Source: Bacteroidota bacterium (GTDB lineage: Bacteria; Bacteroidota; Bacteroidia; Cytophagales; Cyclobacteriaceae). Taken from it: a stretch of 64,000 bases of DNA. The translations under genes were made by a program, and so were the position numbers. The notes beneath the pieces were generated by a model, which saw nothing but the letters and a program-made list of their open reading frames with translations, did not search any database and was not told the origin of the DNA. Position 1 is the stretch's first letter. Every line of letters starts with the position of its first letter. Shown here one piece after another: positions 47,152 to 55,609 of this stretch. Location of the stretch: contig CANIVF010000002.1 of the NCBI GenBank assembly GCA_947470895.1, forward strand, positions 1 to 64,000. The letters run 5' to 3'.

Positions 47152-48134
47152 AGTGATTCCACTGAAATTGTTGTGGCGCATTTAAAATGACCTTGAGGGC
47201 ATTTCTTGTAACCATGTAATCCACAAGGCCGACATTCTAATTTTTCAGTCGTTTCAATAATGTTAGAATACTCAGATAATGGTCCAAACCCAAGGGATGG
47301 AACCGTAGAACAAAAAACTGCCGTGACGGGTGCGTTCATCGCGGATGCCAAATGCATGGGTGCAGAGTCATTGACAAAGTTCATCCACGCACCTTTCATA
47401 AGAGCCGCAGATTCCAAAAAGCTTAGCTGGCCAGATAGATTAGCAACTTTATAATGATTGGAATTCGTTCTGATGTCTTCACAAACAGCACGATCACCAG
47501 GCCCCCCCAGCAGATAAATGAAATCAACCTCATCGTTGATTGAATACAAGAAATCGATCCACTGGCTTACCGGAAATTGTTTGGTAAACCACACCGAAGT
47601 TGGTGCTACACAGATATAACGACTCGTTTGAAACTCGCTCATCTTTTCAAAATCCATTGGAGAAGGGTACAATTTGGGAAGTGCCCGATCGCTATCGGTT
47701 ATAAATTCAATTAACTTTTGATTGCGATCTGTTTCATGAAGGTTTAATTTCAGATCATGCTTGATTCGATGTGTGAAAAGAAAAGACCATGGGTTTTTGT
47801 CAAATCCAGTTTGGATCTTTGATCTGGAGAATACGGTAATCAAGCCCGAACTGGCAAACCGATGTGCATTAACAACGCAATCATATTTCTTACTTCGCAC
47901 ATAGGCGGTGAGCTTAAATAGGTTTTTGATTTTTCCCTTCTTCTTATCCCAAATAATCACTTTACGAATGTTCGGATTTCCTTCAAGCAATGTTTCATTT
48001 CCCTTGCGGAGTAAAAAGTCAATAGAAGCATGTGGATAGAATTTTCGAAGCTTCTCAATTAATGCTGTGGCCAGAATAACATCACCAATGAAAGCTGTTT
48101 GAATAATTAAGAATGATTGAAAGGTAGTAGCCAC
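47130..48134 (-). CDS. Glycosyltransferase family 9 (heptosyltransferase-like)
   Basis: 334 residues of the GT-B fold. The N-terminus IIQTAFIGDVILATALIEKLRKFYPHASIDFLLRKGNETLL is typical of ADP-heptose:LPS heptosyltransferases, and YICVAPTSVWFTKQFPVSQWIDFL and FVNDSAPMHLASAMNAPVTAVFCSTVP form the donor site. The C-terminal stretch LECRPCGLHGYKKCPQGHFKC is a Cys-rich group that may bind zinc. It should add a sugar to the lipopolysaccharide core. It lies nine bases after ppa on the same strand and may be read with it. Confidence 0.88.
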   Translation of the reverse strand: MATTFQSFLIIQTAFIGDVILATALIEKLRKFYPHASIDFLLRKGNETLLEGNPNIRKVIIWDKKKGKIKNLFKLTAYVRSKKYDCVVNAHRFASSGLITVFSRSKIQTGFDKNPWSFLFTHRIKHDLKLNLHETDRNQKLIEFITDSDRALPKLYPSPMDFEKMSEFQTSRYICVAPTSVWFTKQFPVSQWIDFLYSINDEVDFIYLLGGPGDRAVCEDIRTNSNHYKVANLSGQLSFLESAALMKGAWMNFVNDSAPMHLASAMNAPVTAVFCSTVPSLGFGPLSEYSNIIETTEKLECRPCGLHGYKKCPQGHFKCATTISVESLQNCLTK

Positions 48135-48143
48135 AATCGCTCA

Positions 48144-48674
48144 CTAATACTTGGTTTTATAAAAATTCAATGCTGTTTTAACAATTTCCAAGGCTACTTT
48201 CTTTCCAAGAAAATCGGGCACAGTTACGGTCTTCTGTTCTAACTTTTTATAGCTTTCAAAAAACTCCTTTAGCTCTAATTTAAAATGACTTGCCAATTCG
48301 CTGATATCATTAAGATGCATAGTGTTAGCATCATTCTCAGCCACGGCTAAAATCTTATCGTCATCCAATCCCTGATCTATCATACGCATCACACCAATGA
48401 CACGGCATGGAACAAGACATAATGGTTGAATTGGCTCACGACATAAAATCATGATATCCAATGGATCAAGATCATCACCTAATGATTGAGGAATAAATCC
48501 ATAGTTAGCCGGATAAATCACAGAAGAGTAGAGAACTCTATCCAATTTAAGTAGTCCGGTTTCCTTATCCACTTCGTATTTCGTGCGCATGCCTGCGGAA
48601 ATCTCGATGATGCCATTAATAAACTCAGGAGGATTGATACCGGGTGATACTTCGTGCCAAGGATGTTTTATCAT
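48144..48674 (-). CDS. ppa: Inorganic pyrophosphatase
   Basis: Family I soluble pyrophosphatase that hydrolyses PPi. I see [24 protein letters not shown] at the start, [41 protein letters not shown] with the metal-binding Asp group, and a late [14 protein letters not shown] start at MIKHPWHE; the earlier Met in the track would place the start inside the terminator of the MacA gene. About 176 residues, usual for the family. Confidence 0.94.
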   Translation of the reverse strand: MIKHPWHEVSPGINPPEFINGIIEISAGMRTKYEVDKETGLLKLDRVLYSSVIYPANYGFIPQSLGDDLDPLDIMILCREPIQPLCLVPCRVIGVMRMIDQGLDDDKILAVAENDANTMHLNDISELASHFKLELKEFFESYKKLEQKTVTVPDFLGKKVALEIVKTALNFYKTKY

Positions 48675-48680
48675 ACTCAA

Positions 48681-48727
48681 AGATAATATAAAAAAGTAGC
48701 CCATCTTTTTTGGGTTGGGCTACTTTT
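48681..48727 (-). terminator. Terminator of the MacA/TolC operon
   Basis: A 12-bp stem (AAAAGTAGCCCA / TGGGCTACTTTT) is followed on the minus strand by a T-rich tail. It lies between the adaptor gene and ppa, and overlaps the rejected upstream start of ppa. Confidence 0.75.
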
Positions 48728-48749
48728 CTCAGATACCGGTTTGGTTTAT

Positions 48750-50144
48750 TTAATCTTTCTTCTCAACATCATCATCTTTCTTCTTTTCTTCCTTCTTCAT
48801 GCTAATCTTGTCGCCATCCTTCAGGCGCTTTGACACCACCAGGAATGGGCCGGTGATAACTTCCAGGCTATCCGACAATCCTGAAGTAATTTCAATGTTG
48901 TCATAGTCGCTGATTCCTGTTTTTACTTCCTTCATTTTTGCTACTCCATTTTCATTTACAAAAACAACAACTTTGTCTTCCTTCTTTTCCGTTTTTGGCT
49001 TACTGGAATCCGTCACGGTCCTTTCTTGATCGTCATCATTCTTCTCTTCGGATTCTGCTTTCTTGTCATCATCAGCGCTTCGTGTAGTTACAGCCGCCAA
49101 GGGTACAGAAAGAACATTTTCCTTGCGGGTAGTTATGATGTCCACACTCGCGGTCATGCCAGGACGAAATGGATAACGATTTCCCTGTTTTATTAGATCC
49201 CCATAAGATGATTGCAGAATTAAAATACGCACCTCAAATTCAGTAATCGCATCTGTCGATTGCTTATCGCGGGCCGTGTTGGCAATGTTGGTAACGATAC
49301 CTTTAAACTGCTTGCCTGTATTTCCATAGGCATCAACATCAATGATCACTGAGTCATTGTAGTGAACGCGCACGATATCGTTCTCATTCACATTCACACG
49401 AACTTCCATTTTGTTAAGATCCGCAATACGCAACATTTCAGTTCCTGCCATTTGAGCTGTACCCACTACGCGTTCGCCTTTTTTAACATTTAACTTTGAT
49501 ACCACTCCCTTCATTGGAGCATTTACGGTAGTCTTTCTGACATTTTCACGCGACTCCCTTACGCTGGCCTCTGTACTACTCACCACAAACTTAGAAGCTT
49601 CAAGCGCTTGCTGTGCAGATTTTAAATCATTGGCCGCAATTTTAAAATTCTGTTGAGCCAATTGCCAATCGGATTCAGAAATTACTTTTTCATTCCATAA
49701 TTTTTCCTGGCGTTTATAGTCTTGCTCAGCACGCATATACGTAGCCTCGGCACGGGATAAATTTGCTCTTGTTGATTCTACATTAGCAAGTTGTTGATTC
49801 AAGCCTGCCTCCGATCTCTCCAATTGACTTCTCCAAACATCCGGTCTGATTTTCACCAGCACGTCACCTAACCGAACAGAATCTCCATCTTCCACATTAA
49901 GCTCAATAATTTCCCCTGATACTTCGGGCGCTAACTTCACTTCAATCACAGGCTGAACGGTGCCTGAAGCACTCACCTTTTCTGTGATCGATGTCTTCTT
50001 GGCCTTAGCCAATTCTACTTCAATCGTTTTTGCTTTACCTATCCATCCTTGCGTCCTTCCGACAACAAGTAATAGAATTAAAAAGGCCACTGCACCAATA
50101 ATGATATACAGTAATTTGTTTGATTTTTTCTTCTGCTTAGCCAT
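48750..50144 (-). CDS. Periplasmic adaptor of an efflux pump (MacA/HlyD-like)
   Basis: 464 residues: N-terminal membrane anchor (LLYIIIGAVAFLILLLVVG), then the lipoyl half-motif EVSGEIIELNVEDGDSVRLGDVLVKI, a coiled-coil hairpin of about 90 residues (SEAGLNQQLANVESTRANLSRAEATYM), the second lipoyl half and a beta-barrel domain. An unusual stretch of about 45 residues rich in Asp, Glu and Lys (SADDDKKAESEEKNDDDQE) interrupts the membrane-proximal region, and the C-terminus is again highly charged. It links an inner-membrane pump with TolC. It is 11 bases after the TolC gene, but no pump gene (MacB-like or RND) follows before the terminator. Confidence 0.88.
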   Translation of the reverse strand: MAKQKKKSNKLLYIIIGAVAFLILLLVVGRTQGWIGKAKTIEVELAKAKKTSITEKVSASGTVQPVIEVKLAPEVSGEIIELNVEDGDSVRLGDVLVKIRPDVWRSQLERSEAGLNQQLANVESTRANLSRAEATYMRAEQDYKRQEKLWNEKVISESDWQLAQQNFKIAANDLKSAQQALEASKFVVSSTEASVRESRENVRKTTVNAPMKGVVSKLNVKKGERVVGTAQMAGTEMLRIADLNKMEVRVNVNENDIVRVHYNDSVIIDVDAYGNTGKQFKGIVTNIANTARDKQSTDAITEFEVRILILQSSYGDLIKQGNRYPFRPGMTASVDIITTRKENVLSVPLAAVTTRSADDDKKAESEEKNDDDQERTVTDSSKPKTEKKEDKVVVFVNENGVAKMKEVKTGISDYDNIEITSGLSDSLEVITGPFLVVSKRLKDGDKISMKKEEKKKDDDVEKKD

Positions 50145-50155
50145 TAGGTTAGATA

Positions 50156-51604
50156 TTAAAATTCAATTGGTTTACCCTGATAAAAATCCAGTACTTTTTT
50201 CTTAAAAATGAAATCATATTTAGCACGCACTAAATCAGACTTTGCCTGAAATAATGCATTCTCTGAAACCTGATAATCAACAAAGTTAACGGCACCATTA
50301 TCGAACCGCTGCTTTGACATGCGGAAAGCTTCATCCCGAGCCGATACTTGTTTAGTTGCTGACTGGTATGTTTTCGATGCTGCTAAAGCATCGTTATAGG
50401 CAGTTTCTACTAGCCTGCGTAAGGTATTCTCAGTGTCTTTCAAGTTGATTTCAGCTTGCTGATTGTTGACCATAGACCGTTGCACAGTTGACCTGGTTTG
50501 GTATCCATTGAAAATCGGTATTTGCAGACTTAAAGAAAGCGCCCGAGATATGTTGTCCTTGATCTGATCCTGCAACACATAACCTTCTACGAGTTGACCG
50601 GATGGAACCTGCACATCGGTAAGCACCGGAGTGTTTGCGCCTTGTAGGTAACCAATTTGTTGAGCCACGGTTGTCGGTGTTCCTCCATCCCGAATAAAAC
50701 GATCGCGGTCAGCAGCACTTGAATAGTTACTAAATAAGTTACCATTCAAACTCAGTCGAGGATACAATGAACCGCGTGAAGCTTTCAATGCCAATACAGA
50801 ACTCTGAAGTTTCAATTGAGCACTTTTCACTTCGGGTAACGTCTGGCGAGCAGCTTCATATATCTGTTCTGAGGTCTCTGTCAAAAGTAATTCTGTTCCG
50901 ATATCTATCTGAGGCACCTCAATTTCCATAGGCGTTGAAGCAGAAAACTGTAACGCTTGTTTCAATTGTAAAAGAGAAAGGTTCAATGCATTTTCTCGAT
51001 TGATCAGGTTCAATTCGTTGGTGGCTTGTTGTGCTTCCAGATCCAGAACATTACCTCTTGGCACCGATCCTGCCTCGGCCAATCTACGCGTACGTTCTAA
51101 TTGCTGAGTGGTGGTTGCTAACTGCGATTCCGCATTAGAAAATAATTCCTTGTTAAAGATGACGTTCGTATAAAAAGTGATTACACTTAAAATCACATCA
51201 TTTTTAGATTTCGCAAAATCTTCTTTTGATGCTGCATTATCCAAATCGCTTTGACGATAGGTATTCATTAATCGGAATCCGTTAAATAAAATCACCGAAC
51301 TGCTCGCATTTAAATTGAATGAATTAATTCTTTGCGTACTGAATAAGTTGGTGGTAGGGTCAATGCTACGGCCCCAGTTATATCCAAATGTGCTTCCTCC
51401 GTTTAATGAGGGTAGCATTTGTAGCTTTGACTGCGTTAAGCCTATTTGGGTATTCTCCACGGACAAGAGGCTTCTCTTTACATTCAGGTTGTTCTGCAAC
51501 GCATAATCAATACATTCTCTCAAAGTCCAGATTTTTTTATCCTGCGAGATGCCTGCATGCGTACTGATCAGGCAAATGATCATTAAAATTATTTTTTTCA
51601 TCAT
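50156..51604 (-). CDS. TolC family outer-membrane efflux protein
   Basis: 482 residues with a signal peptide (MMKKIILMIICLISTHAGISQ). It has two related halves, each with the TolC pattern: WTLRECIDYALQNNLNVKRSLLSVENTQ, then long helices (ATTTQQLERTRRLAEAGSVPRGNVLDLEAQQAT) and SLSLQIPIFNGYQTRSTVQRSMVNNQQAEINL. It forms a trimer that spans the outer membrane and periplasm and takes substrates from the adaptor encoded next. It starts three bases after sdaAB. Confidence 0.92.
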   Translation of the reverse strand: MMKKIILMIICLISTHAGISQDKKIWTLRECIDYALQNNLNVKRSLLSVENTQIGLTQSKLQMLPSLNGGSTFGYNWGRSIDPTTNLFSTQRINSFNLNASSSVILFNGFRLMNTYRQSDLDNAASKEDFAKSKNDVILSVITFYTNVIFNKELFSNAESQLATTTQQLERTRRLAEAGSVPRGNVLDLEAQQATNELNLINRENALNLSLLQLKQALQFSASTPMEIEVPQIDIGTELLLTETSEQIYEAARQTLPEVKSAQLKLQSSVLALKASRGSLYPRLSLNGNLFSNYSSAADRDRFIRDGGTPTTVAQQIGYLQGANTPVLTDVQVPSGQLVEGYVLQDQIKDNISRALSLSLQIPIFNGYQTRSTVQRSMVNNQQAEINLKDTENTLRRLVETAYNDALAASKTYQSATKQVSARDEAFRMSKQRFDNGAVNFVDYQVSENALFQAKSDLVRAKYDFIFKKKVLDFYQGKPIEF

Positions 51605-51607
51605 AGG

Positions 51608-52285
51608 TTATAATACAATGGCCGGTATGTTAATTACTTCTTTTATCCAACTTAGACTCTTCAAATACTCAAATGTTACAGGCTTAATCGATGAATCCAT
51701 TTCGATCACCTGGCACGCCAAATCATTTTTTCCCTTGCGGGAAACAGACATGGTGGCGATGTTGCAATCATCGTGAGCAAGAACATTGGCGATAAATGCA
51801 ATGCTACCCTTTATATCATCCGCAAAAAAGATTAACGTGCGCAGGCTTGCTGAAAAGTCAGCTTTAAATCCATTCACTTCTGCGATATTAATTACACCTC
51901 CACCTTTACTCTCTCCAAGAACTTCAATCGTTCTATCTCCTTTACCGATCAATAAGCGAATAGAGTTGGGATGAAGCGTGGATGCATTGCCGACAGACTT
52001 GAAATGATAGTTTAATCCTGATTGACTAGCTATTTCGATGGATTCGCGTATTCGCTTGTCATCGGTATCAAAATCCATTAGTCCAGCCAGAATAGCACGA
52101 TCACTTCCGTGGCCCTCATACGTTCTGGCAAAGGAATTATAGAAAATGATTTCTGCAGAATCGGGAACATCTCCCAAAATTTTGACAGCAACCTTTGCAA
52201 TTCGTACTACTCCTGCCGTGTGGGAACTGGACGGACCGATCATTATCGGGCCAATCATATCAAAAATGCTACTCTTTTCGGGCAT
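51608..52285 (-). CDS. sdaAB: L-serine ammonia-lyase, iron-sulfur-dependent, beta subunit
   Basis: 225 residues. The catalytic-support domain shows FDMIGPIMIGPSSSHTAGVVRIAK with the SSSHT motif and FYNSFARTYEGHGSDRAILAGLM. The last 75 residues are an ACT domain (TLIFFADDIKGSIAFIANVLAHDDCNIATMSVSRKG). It degrades serine to pyruvate and ammonia together with an alpha subunit that carries the [4Fe-4S] cluster; that gene is not in the window. It sits directly before tolC, which is unusual and may only reflect shared transcription. Confidence 0.92.
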   Translation of the reverse strand: MPEKSSIFDMIGPIMIGPSSSHTAGVVRIAKVAVKILGDVPDSAEIIFYNSFARTYEGHGSDRAILAGLMDFDTDDKRIRESIEIASQSGLNYHFKSVGNASTLHPNSIRLLIGKGDRTIEVLGESKGGGVINIAEVNGFKADFSASLRTLIFFADDIKGSIAFIANVLAHDDCNIATMSVSRKGKNDLACQVIEMDSSIKPVTFEYLKSLSWIKEVINIPAIVL

Positions 52286-52441
52286 ACGCGATTAGATAAC
52301 GGAATATTCTGCAAAAGGATTTCGTTTATGGGTATTTAATATGCCTAATTGGGTATTTATTAATGAGCGGCAAAATTAGAGGTTCTTACGTTAATCCTTC
52401 GATACGGATTCGTTGTTGATTACCATTTGATTGTGAGTTGG

Positions 52442-52735
52442 TTACTGTTCAAAACCTGGTACAAGAATCATTTTGGTGTGAGCGGTTCGTTGTCGCAAAG
52501 CCTTGGCGGGTGCATATTCTTCAGAACTCCACCAAGCTTGGGCATTATCTGCGTCAGGGAATTCCAAAACAACAATTCGTTCAGGCTTCCAATCTCCTTC
52601 AAGGGATCCAACCTTGCCACCCCGAACGATAAATTTTCCATCAAAAGGTTTTAAGGATTGGGGAGTCAACTTTTTGTAATCCTCATATTCAGCAGGATTA
52701 TGGATAGTAACTTCTACAATGACATATGCTGGCAT
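52442..52735 (-). CDS. DUF1330 family protein
   Basis: 97 residues with the DUF1330 pattern, a ferredoxin-like dimeric alpha-beta barrel: PAYVIVEVTIHNPAEYEDYKKLTPQSLKPFDGKFIVRGGK, then WKPERIVVLEFPDADNAQAWWSSEEYAPAKALRQR. The function is unknown. It starts nine bases after the end of phoH on the same strand. Confidence 0.92.
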   Translation of the reverse strand: MPAYVIVEVTIHNPAEYEDYKKLTPQSLKPFDGKFIVRGGKVGSLEGDWKPERIVVLEFPDADNAQAWWSSEEYAPAKALRQRTAHTKMILVPGFEQ

Positions 52736-52744
52736 AAAAAATAA

Positions 52745-53692
52745 TTAATCATTCTTGGCTTTGCCGTATGCTTCAATAATATCCCTAACCAAACGGTGCC
52801 TTACTACGTCCTTTTCATTCAGCTCAATAAATCCAATGGAATTTATCCCATTTAAAATTCTTACTGCTTCTTTTAATCCTGACCGTTGACTAGCAGGCAA
52901 ATCGATTTGAGTTGTATCTCCGGTAACAATCATTTTAGAATCCGGGCCCATCCGCGTCAGAAACATCTTCATCTGCATCGGTGTGGTATTTTGAGCCTCA
53001 TCAAGAAGAATGAAAGCGTTATTAAGCGTGCGGCCTCGCATATAAGCAAGGGGAGCAATTTCTATAATTTCGCGCTCCATGTAATACTTGAGTTTTTCAA
53101 ACGCAACCATGTCATTAAGAGCGTCATAAATAGGCCTCAGATAAGGATCAATTTTTTCTTTTAAATCCCCTGGCAAAAAACCAAGATTCTCCCCTGCCTC
53201 CACGGCAGGCCGGGTGATGATGATCTTCTTTACCTGTTTATTCTTCAATGCTTTTACGGCCATGGCAACAGAAACATACGTCTTTCCTGTTCCGGCTGGT
53301 CCGAGGACAAAGACGAGGTCATAATCATGCACTGCCTTTACTAACCGTTGCTGATTTACCGTTTTTGCTTTTATGGGTGAGCCTTTGGTGCCAAATAGAA
53401 TGATTCCATCTGGTGAATTTTCTGGCACAAATTCCTGTCTTTCCTGCGAGATATAGCCCCGCACAGTTTCCTCGGTAATTTTTCCAAACTGATGAAAATG
53501 AGCCATCAGGGAATCCAGTATTTCAGTGATCTGAACAATATCCGGAGCCTCTCCCTTTACTAAGATTTCATTACCTCTGGAAATAATCCTGGTCTTTGGA
53601 AATGCCTCCGCAAGCTCGGTGATGTTCTTGTTTTCAACTCCCAAAAAATCGGTGAGGGGAATATTTTCTAATGTGATGGTTTTCTCGATCAA
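52745..53692 (-). CDS. phoH: PhoH family ATPase
   Basis: RNA-linked P-loop ATPase. An N-terminal KH-like region (FPKTRIISRGNEILVKGEAPDIVQITEIL) is followed by the RecA-like core: Walker A in VLGPAGTGKTYVSVAMA, Walker B in FILLDEAQNTTPMQMKMFLTRMG, and VTGDTTQIDLP. I prefer the TTG start at 53692, which gives IEKTITLENIPL as in relatives as I remember them; the track ATG at 53734 adds 14 residues. A -7-like TACTTTTG at 53732-53739 on this strand also fits a start downstream of that ATG. It is divergent from the SAM hydrolase gene. Confidence 0.9.
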   Translation of the reverse strand: MIEKTITLENIPLTDFLGVENKNITELAEAFPKTRIISRGNEILVKGEAPDIVQITEILDSLMAHFHQFGKITEETVRGYISQERQEFVPENSPDGIILFGTKGSPIKAKTVNQQRLVKAVHDYDLVFVLGPAGTGKTYVSVAMAVKALKNKQVKKIIITRPAVEAGENLGFLPGDLKEKIDPYLRPIYDALNDMVAFEKLKYYMEREIIEIAPLAYMRGRTLNNAFILLDEAQNTTPMQMKMFLTRMGPDSKMIVTGDTTQIDLPASQRSGLKEAVRILNGINSIGFIELNEKDVVRHRLVRDIIEAYGKAKND

Positions 53693-53785
53693 TGAAGTAA
53701 AATGAATTTTAAATAACTTAATTTTGAACGACAAAAGTAAAACAAATCCCGGGTTCGCATAAATAAAACCGGGTACACTGCTCAG

Positions 53786-54559
53786 ATGGCCATCGTTACA
53801 TTACTGACGGATAGCGGGGAAATCGACCACTATGTGGCAGCCATTAAAGCCAAAATCCTTGGAGTCAATCCAGGCCTCAATATCATTGACATCAGCCATA
53901 AAATTATGCCCTGTGATATTGCGCATGGTGCATTCGTGTTGAAATCTGTATTCCGCGATTTCCCAAAGGGCACCGTTCATTTGGTTGGAGTTGATGCAAC
54001 CGGAGGGCGTGGTGAGCAGCCGATAGCCATTCAATTAGAAGATCACTTCTTTGTTGGCACCGATAATGGATTACTCGGACTGATCAGCGACAAAAGTCAC
54101 CAACTGGGTGTATCCTTAAATTCTATCATTCCGGTTCAGACTACGTTTCCAGAAAAAGATATTCTTGCTCCAGCTGCTGCGCGAATTGCCAGTGGTGTGG
54201 CCATTACCACATTAGGAAAACCGTTGACAGTGTTCAAGAGGATGCTTAACCGGCAGGTAAAAGCCACAAGACGCATTATAGCAGGCCATGTGATGAAGGT
54301 GGATAATTATGGGAACCTGATCACCAACATCGGCAAACAGGATTTTGATATTTTAAGTAAGGATAAGAATTTCAGCATTCAATTTGGTGGCGAAAAGTCC
54401 AGAAGAATTCATACCGAATATCATCAAGTTGAGCAAGGAGAATGCTTTGTACTATTTAATAGTCTTGGCCTTTTAGAAATCGGCATCAACAAAGGAAACG
54501 GTAGTGAGTTACTAGGATTGCAATACGACAGTCCGGTGAATATTACTTTTGAGAATTGA
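53786..54559 (+). CDS. SAM hydrolase (DUF62, S-adenosyl-methionine hydroxide adenosyltransferase)
   Basis: 257 residues of the fluorinase/chlorinase-like family, whose bacterial members convert SAM and water to adenosine and methionine. It shows VTLLTDSGEIDHYVAAIKAKIL, FPKGTVHLVGVD, FFVGTDNGLLGLI and a C-terminal beta domain with VMKVDNYGNLITNI. In many relatives the first motif reads TDFG; here it is TDSG. The Asp-Arg/Lys-His set of the hydrolase type was not traced in detail. Single gene, divergent from phoH. Confidence 0.85.
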   Translation: MAIVTLLTDSGEIDHYVAAIKAKILGVNPGLNIIDISHKIMPCDIAHGAFVLKSVFRDFPKGTVHLVGVDATGGRGEQPIAIQLEDHFFVGTDNGLLGLISDKSHQLGVSLNSIIPVQTTFPEKDILAPAAARIASGVAITTLGKPLTVFKRMLNRQVKATRRIIAGHVMKVDNYGNLITNIGKQDFDILSKDKNFSIQFGGEKSRRIHTEYHQVEQGECFVLFNSLGLLEIGINKGNGSELLGLQYDSPVNITFEN

Positions 54560-54625
54560 ACCTGATACCAGTTCCGGGTCTCGGCAGAGATTATAATACA
54601 GTTTGTTATCTCACACTAAATCTTT

Positions 54626-54919
54626 ATGATTATTCGAATTGTGCACATGCATTTTACTGAAGCCGGAGTAAACGAGTTTCTCGAAATCTTTAATCGCAAT
54701 AAGGAAGCCATTCGCATTTTTCCCGGATGCTCTCATTTAAAGCTCTTAAAAGACTTTAACGATCCTGCTTGCTTTACTACACTTAGCCATTGGGATGATG
54801 CCGCTTGTCTGGATAATTATCGGAAGTCAGAACTTTTTGGCGGTGTGTGGAGCCAGGTGAAAACACTCTTTTCAGAAAAAAGCCAGGCCTTTTCGCTCCA
54901 GAAATTTATCGAGCTATAA
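54626..54919 (+). CDS. Antibiotic biosynthesis monooxygenase-like (ABM) domain protein
   Basis: 97 residues with one ABM ferredoxin-like domain: IIRIVHMHFTEAGVNEFLEIFNRNKEAIRIFPGCSHLKLLKDFNDP, then HWDDAACLDNYRKSELFGGVW. These small dimers include haem-degrading and quinol-oxidising enzymes and many of unknown function. No partner gene gives a hint here. Confidence 0.85.
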   Translation: MIIRIVHMHFTEAGVNEFLEIFNRNKEAIRIFPGCSHLKLLKDFNDPACFTTLSHWDDAACLDNYRKSELFGGVWSQVKTLFSEKSQAFSLQKFIEL

Positions 54920-54985
54920 TAATTGTATAGGATTTAAAGATTACACATATTTGCATCCCGTTTGTAATACGGATCAGGTAAACGA

Positions 54986-55067
54986 GCCTGAGTGGCGGAA
55001 TTGGTAGACGCGCACGACTCAAAATCGTGTGCCTTAGGGCGTGCCGGTTCGATTCCGGCCTTAGGTA
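54986..55067 (+). tRNA. tRNA-Leu (anticodon CAA)
   Basis: 82 bases. The acceptor stem GCCTGAG pairs with CTTAGGT (including two G-U pairs), the anticodon arm is CACGA-CTCAAAA-TCGTG with anticodon CAA for codon UUG, a long variable arm follows as expected for Leu, and the T arm is GCCGG-TTCGATT-CCGGC. The CCA end is not encoded; ACAA follows. A terminator lies 20 bases downstream. Confidence 0.95.
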
Positions 55068-55086
55068 CAAGTATTCTATTTATCAC

Positions 55087-55123
55087 ATGAAGTGTCAATA
55101 TTGATTTTTGACACTTCATTTTA
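55087..55123 (+). terminator. Terminator of tRNA-Leu
   Basis: A perfect 12-bp stem (ATGAAGTGTCAA / TTGACACTTCAT) with a 9-base loop is followed by TTTT. The early start of SlyD in the ORF track lies inside it. Confidence 0.75.
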
Positions 55124-55134
55124 AAAATCTCACC

Positions 55135-55605
55135 ATGCAAATCACAAAACACTCGGTAGCCGCCATTCATTATACACTTACGGATAATAATGGAAATGTC
55201 TTAGACTCCAGCACAGGTCGCGATCCCCTTCATTACATCCACGGCATTGGTAACCTTATTCCAGGCATGGAAGATGGCCTTGAAGGAAGAACAAAGGGAG
55301 ATAAATTCAATATCAAGGTGAGCCCTGAAAAGGGGTATGGTGTAAAAAGTGATGATCTGCTCCAGCAGGTGCCACGCTTGGCCTTTGGTGATCAAAAAAT
55401 TGAACTGGGAATGCAATTTCAAACTAACCAAGGCTCTGTAGTCACGGTAACTAAGGTTGGTTTGGATTCTATCACGGTAGATGCTAATCACCCACTTGCT
55501 GGTGTTGAATTAAATTTTGATGTTGAGGTGCTGGAAATTCGTATTGCAACAGAAGAAGAGCTTACACACGGTCACGTTCACGGTCCGGGTGGTCATCACC
55601 ACTAA
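55135..55605 (+). CDS. slyD: FKBP-type peptidyl-prolyl isomerase, SlyD-like
   Basis: 156 residues from the ATG at 55135. I rejected the TTG at 55108 because it lies in the terminator of the tRNA. The FKBP domain starts VAAIHYTLTDNNGNVLDSS with FHYIHGIGNLIPGMEDGLEGRTKGDKF-type motifs, and the inserted IF chaperone loop follows (GYGVKSDDLLQQV). The end is His-rich (HGHVHGPGGHHH), as in SlyD, and should bind nickel or zinc. It helps fold proteins in the cytoplasm and may deliver metal. Confidence 0.93.
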   Translation: MQITKHSVAAIHYTLTDNNGNVLDSSTGRDPLHYIHGIGNLIPGMEDGLEGRTKGDKFNIKVSPEKGYGVKSDDLLQQVPRLAFGDQKIELGMQFQTNQGSVVTVTKVGLDSITVDANHPLAGVELNFDVEVLEIRIATEEELTHGHVHGPGGHHH

Positions 55606-55609
55606 GGCA

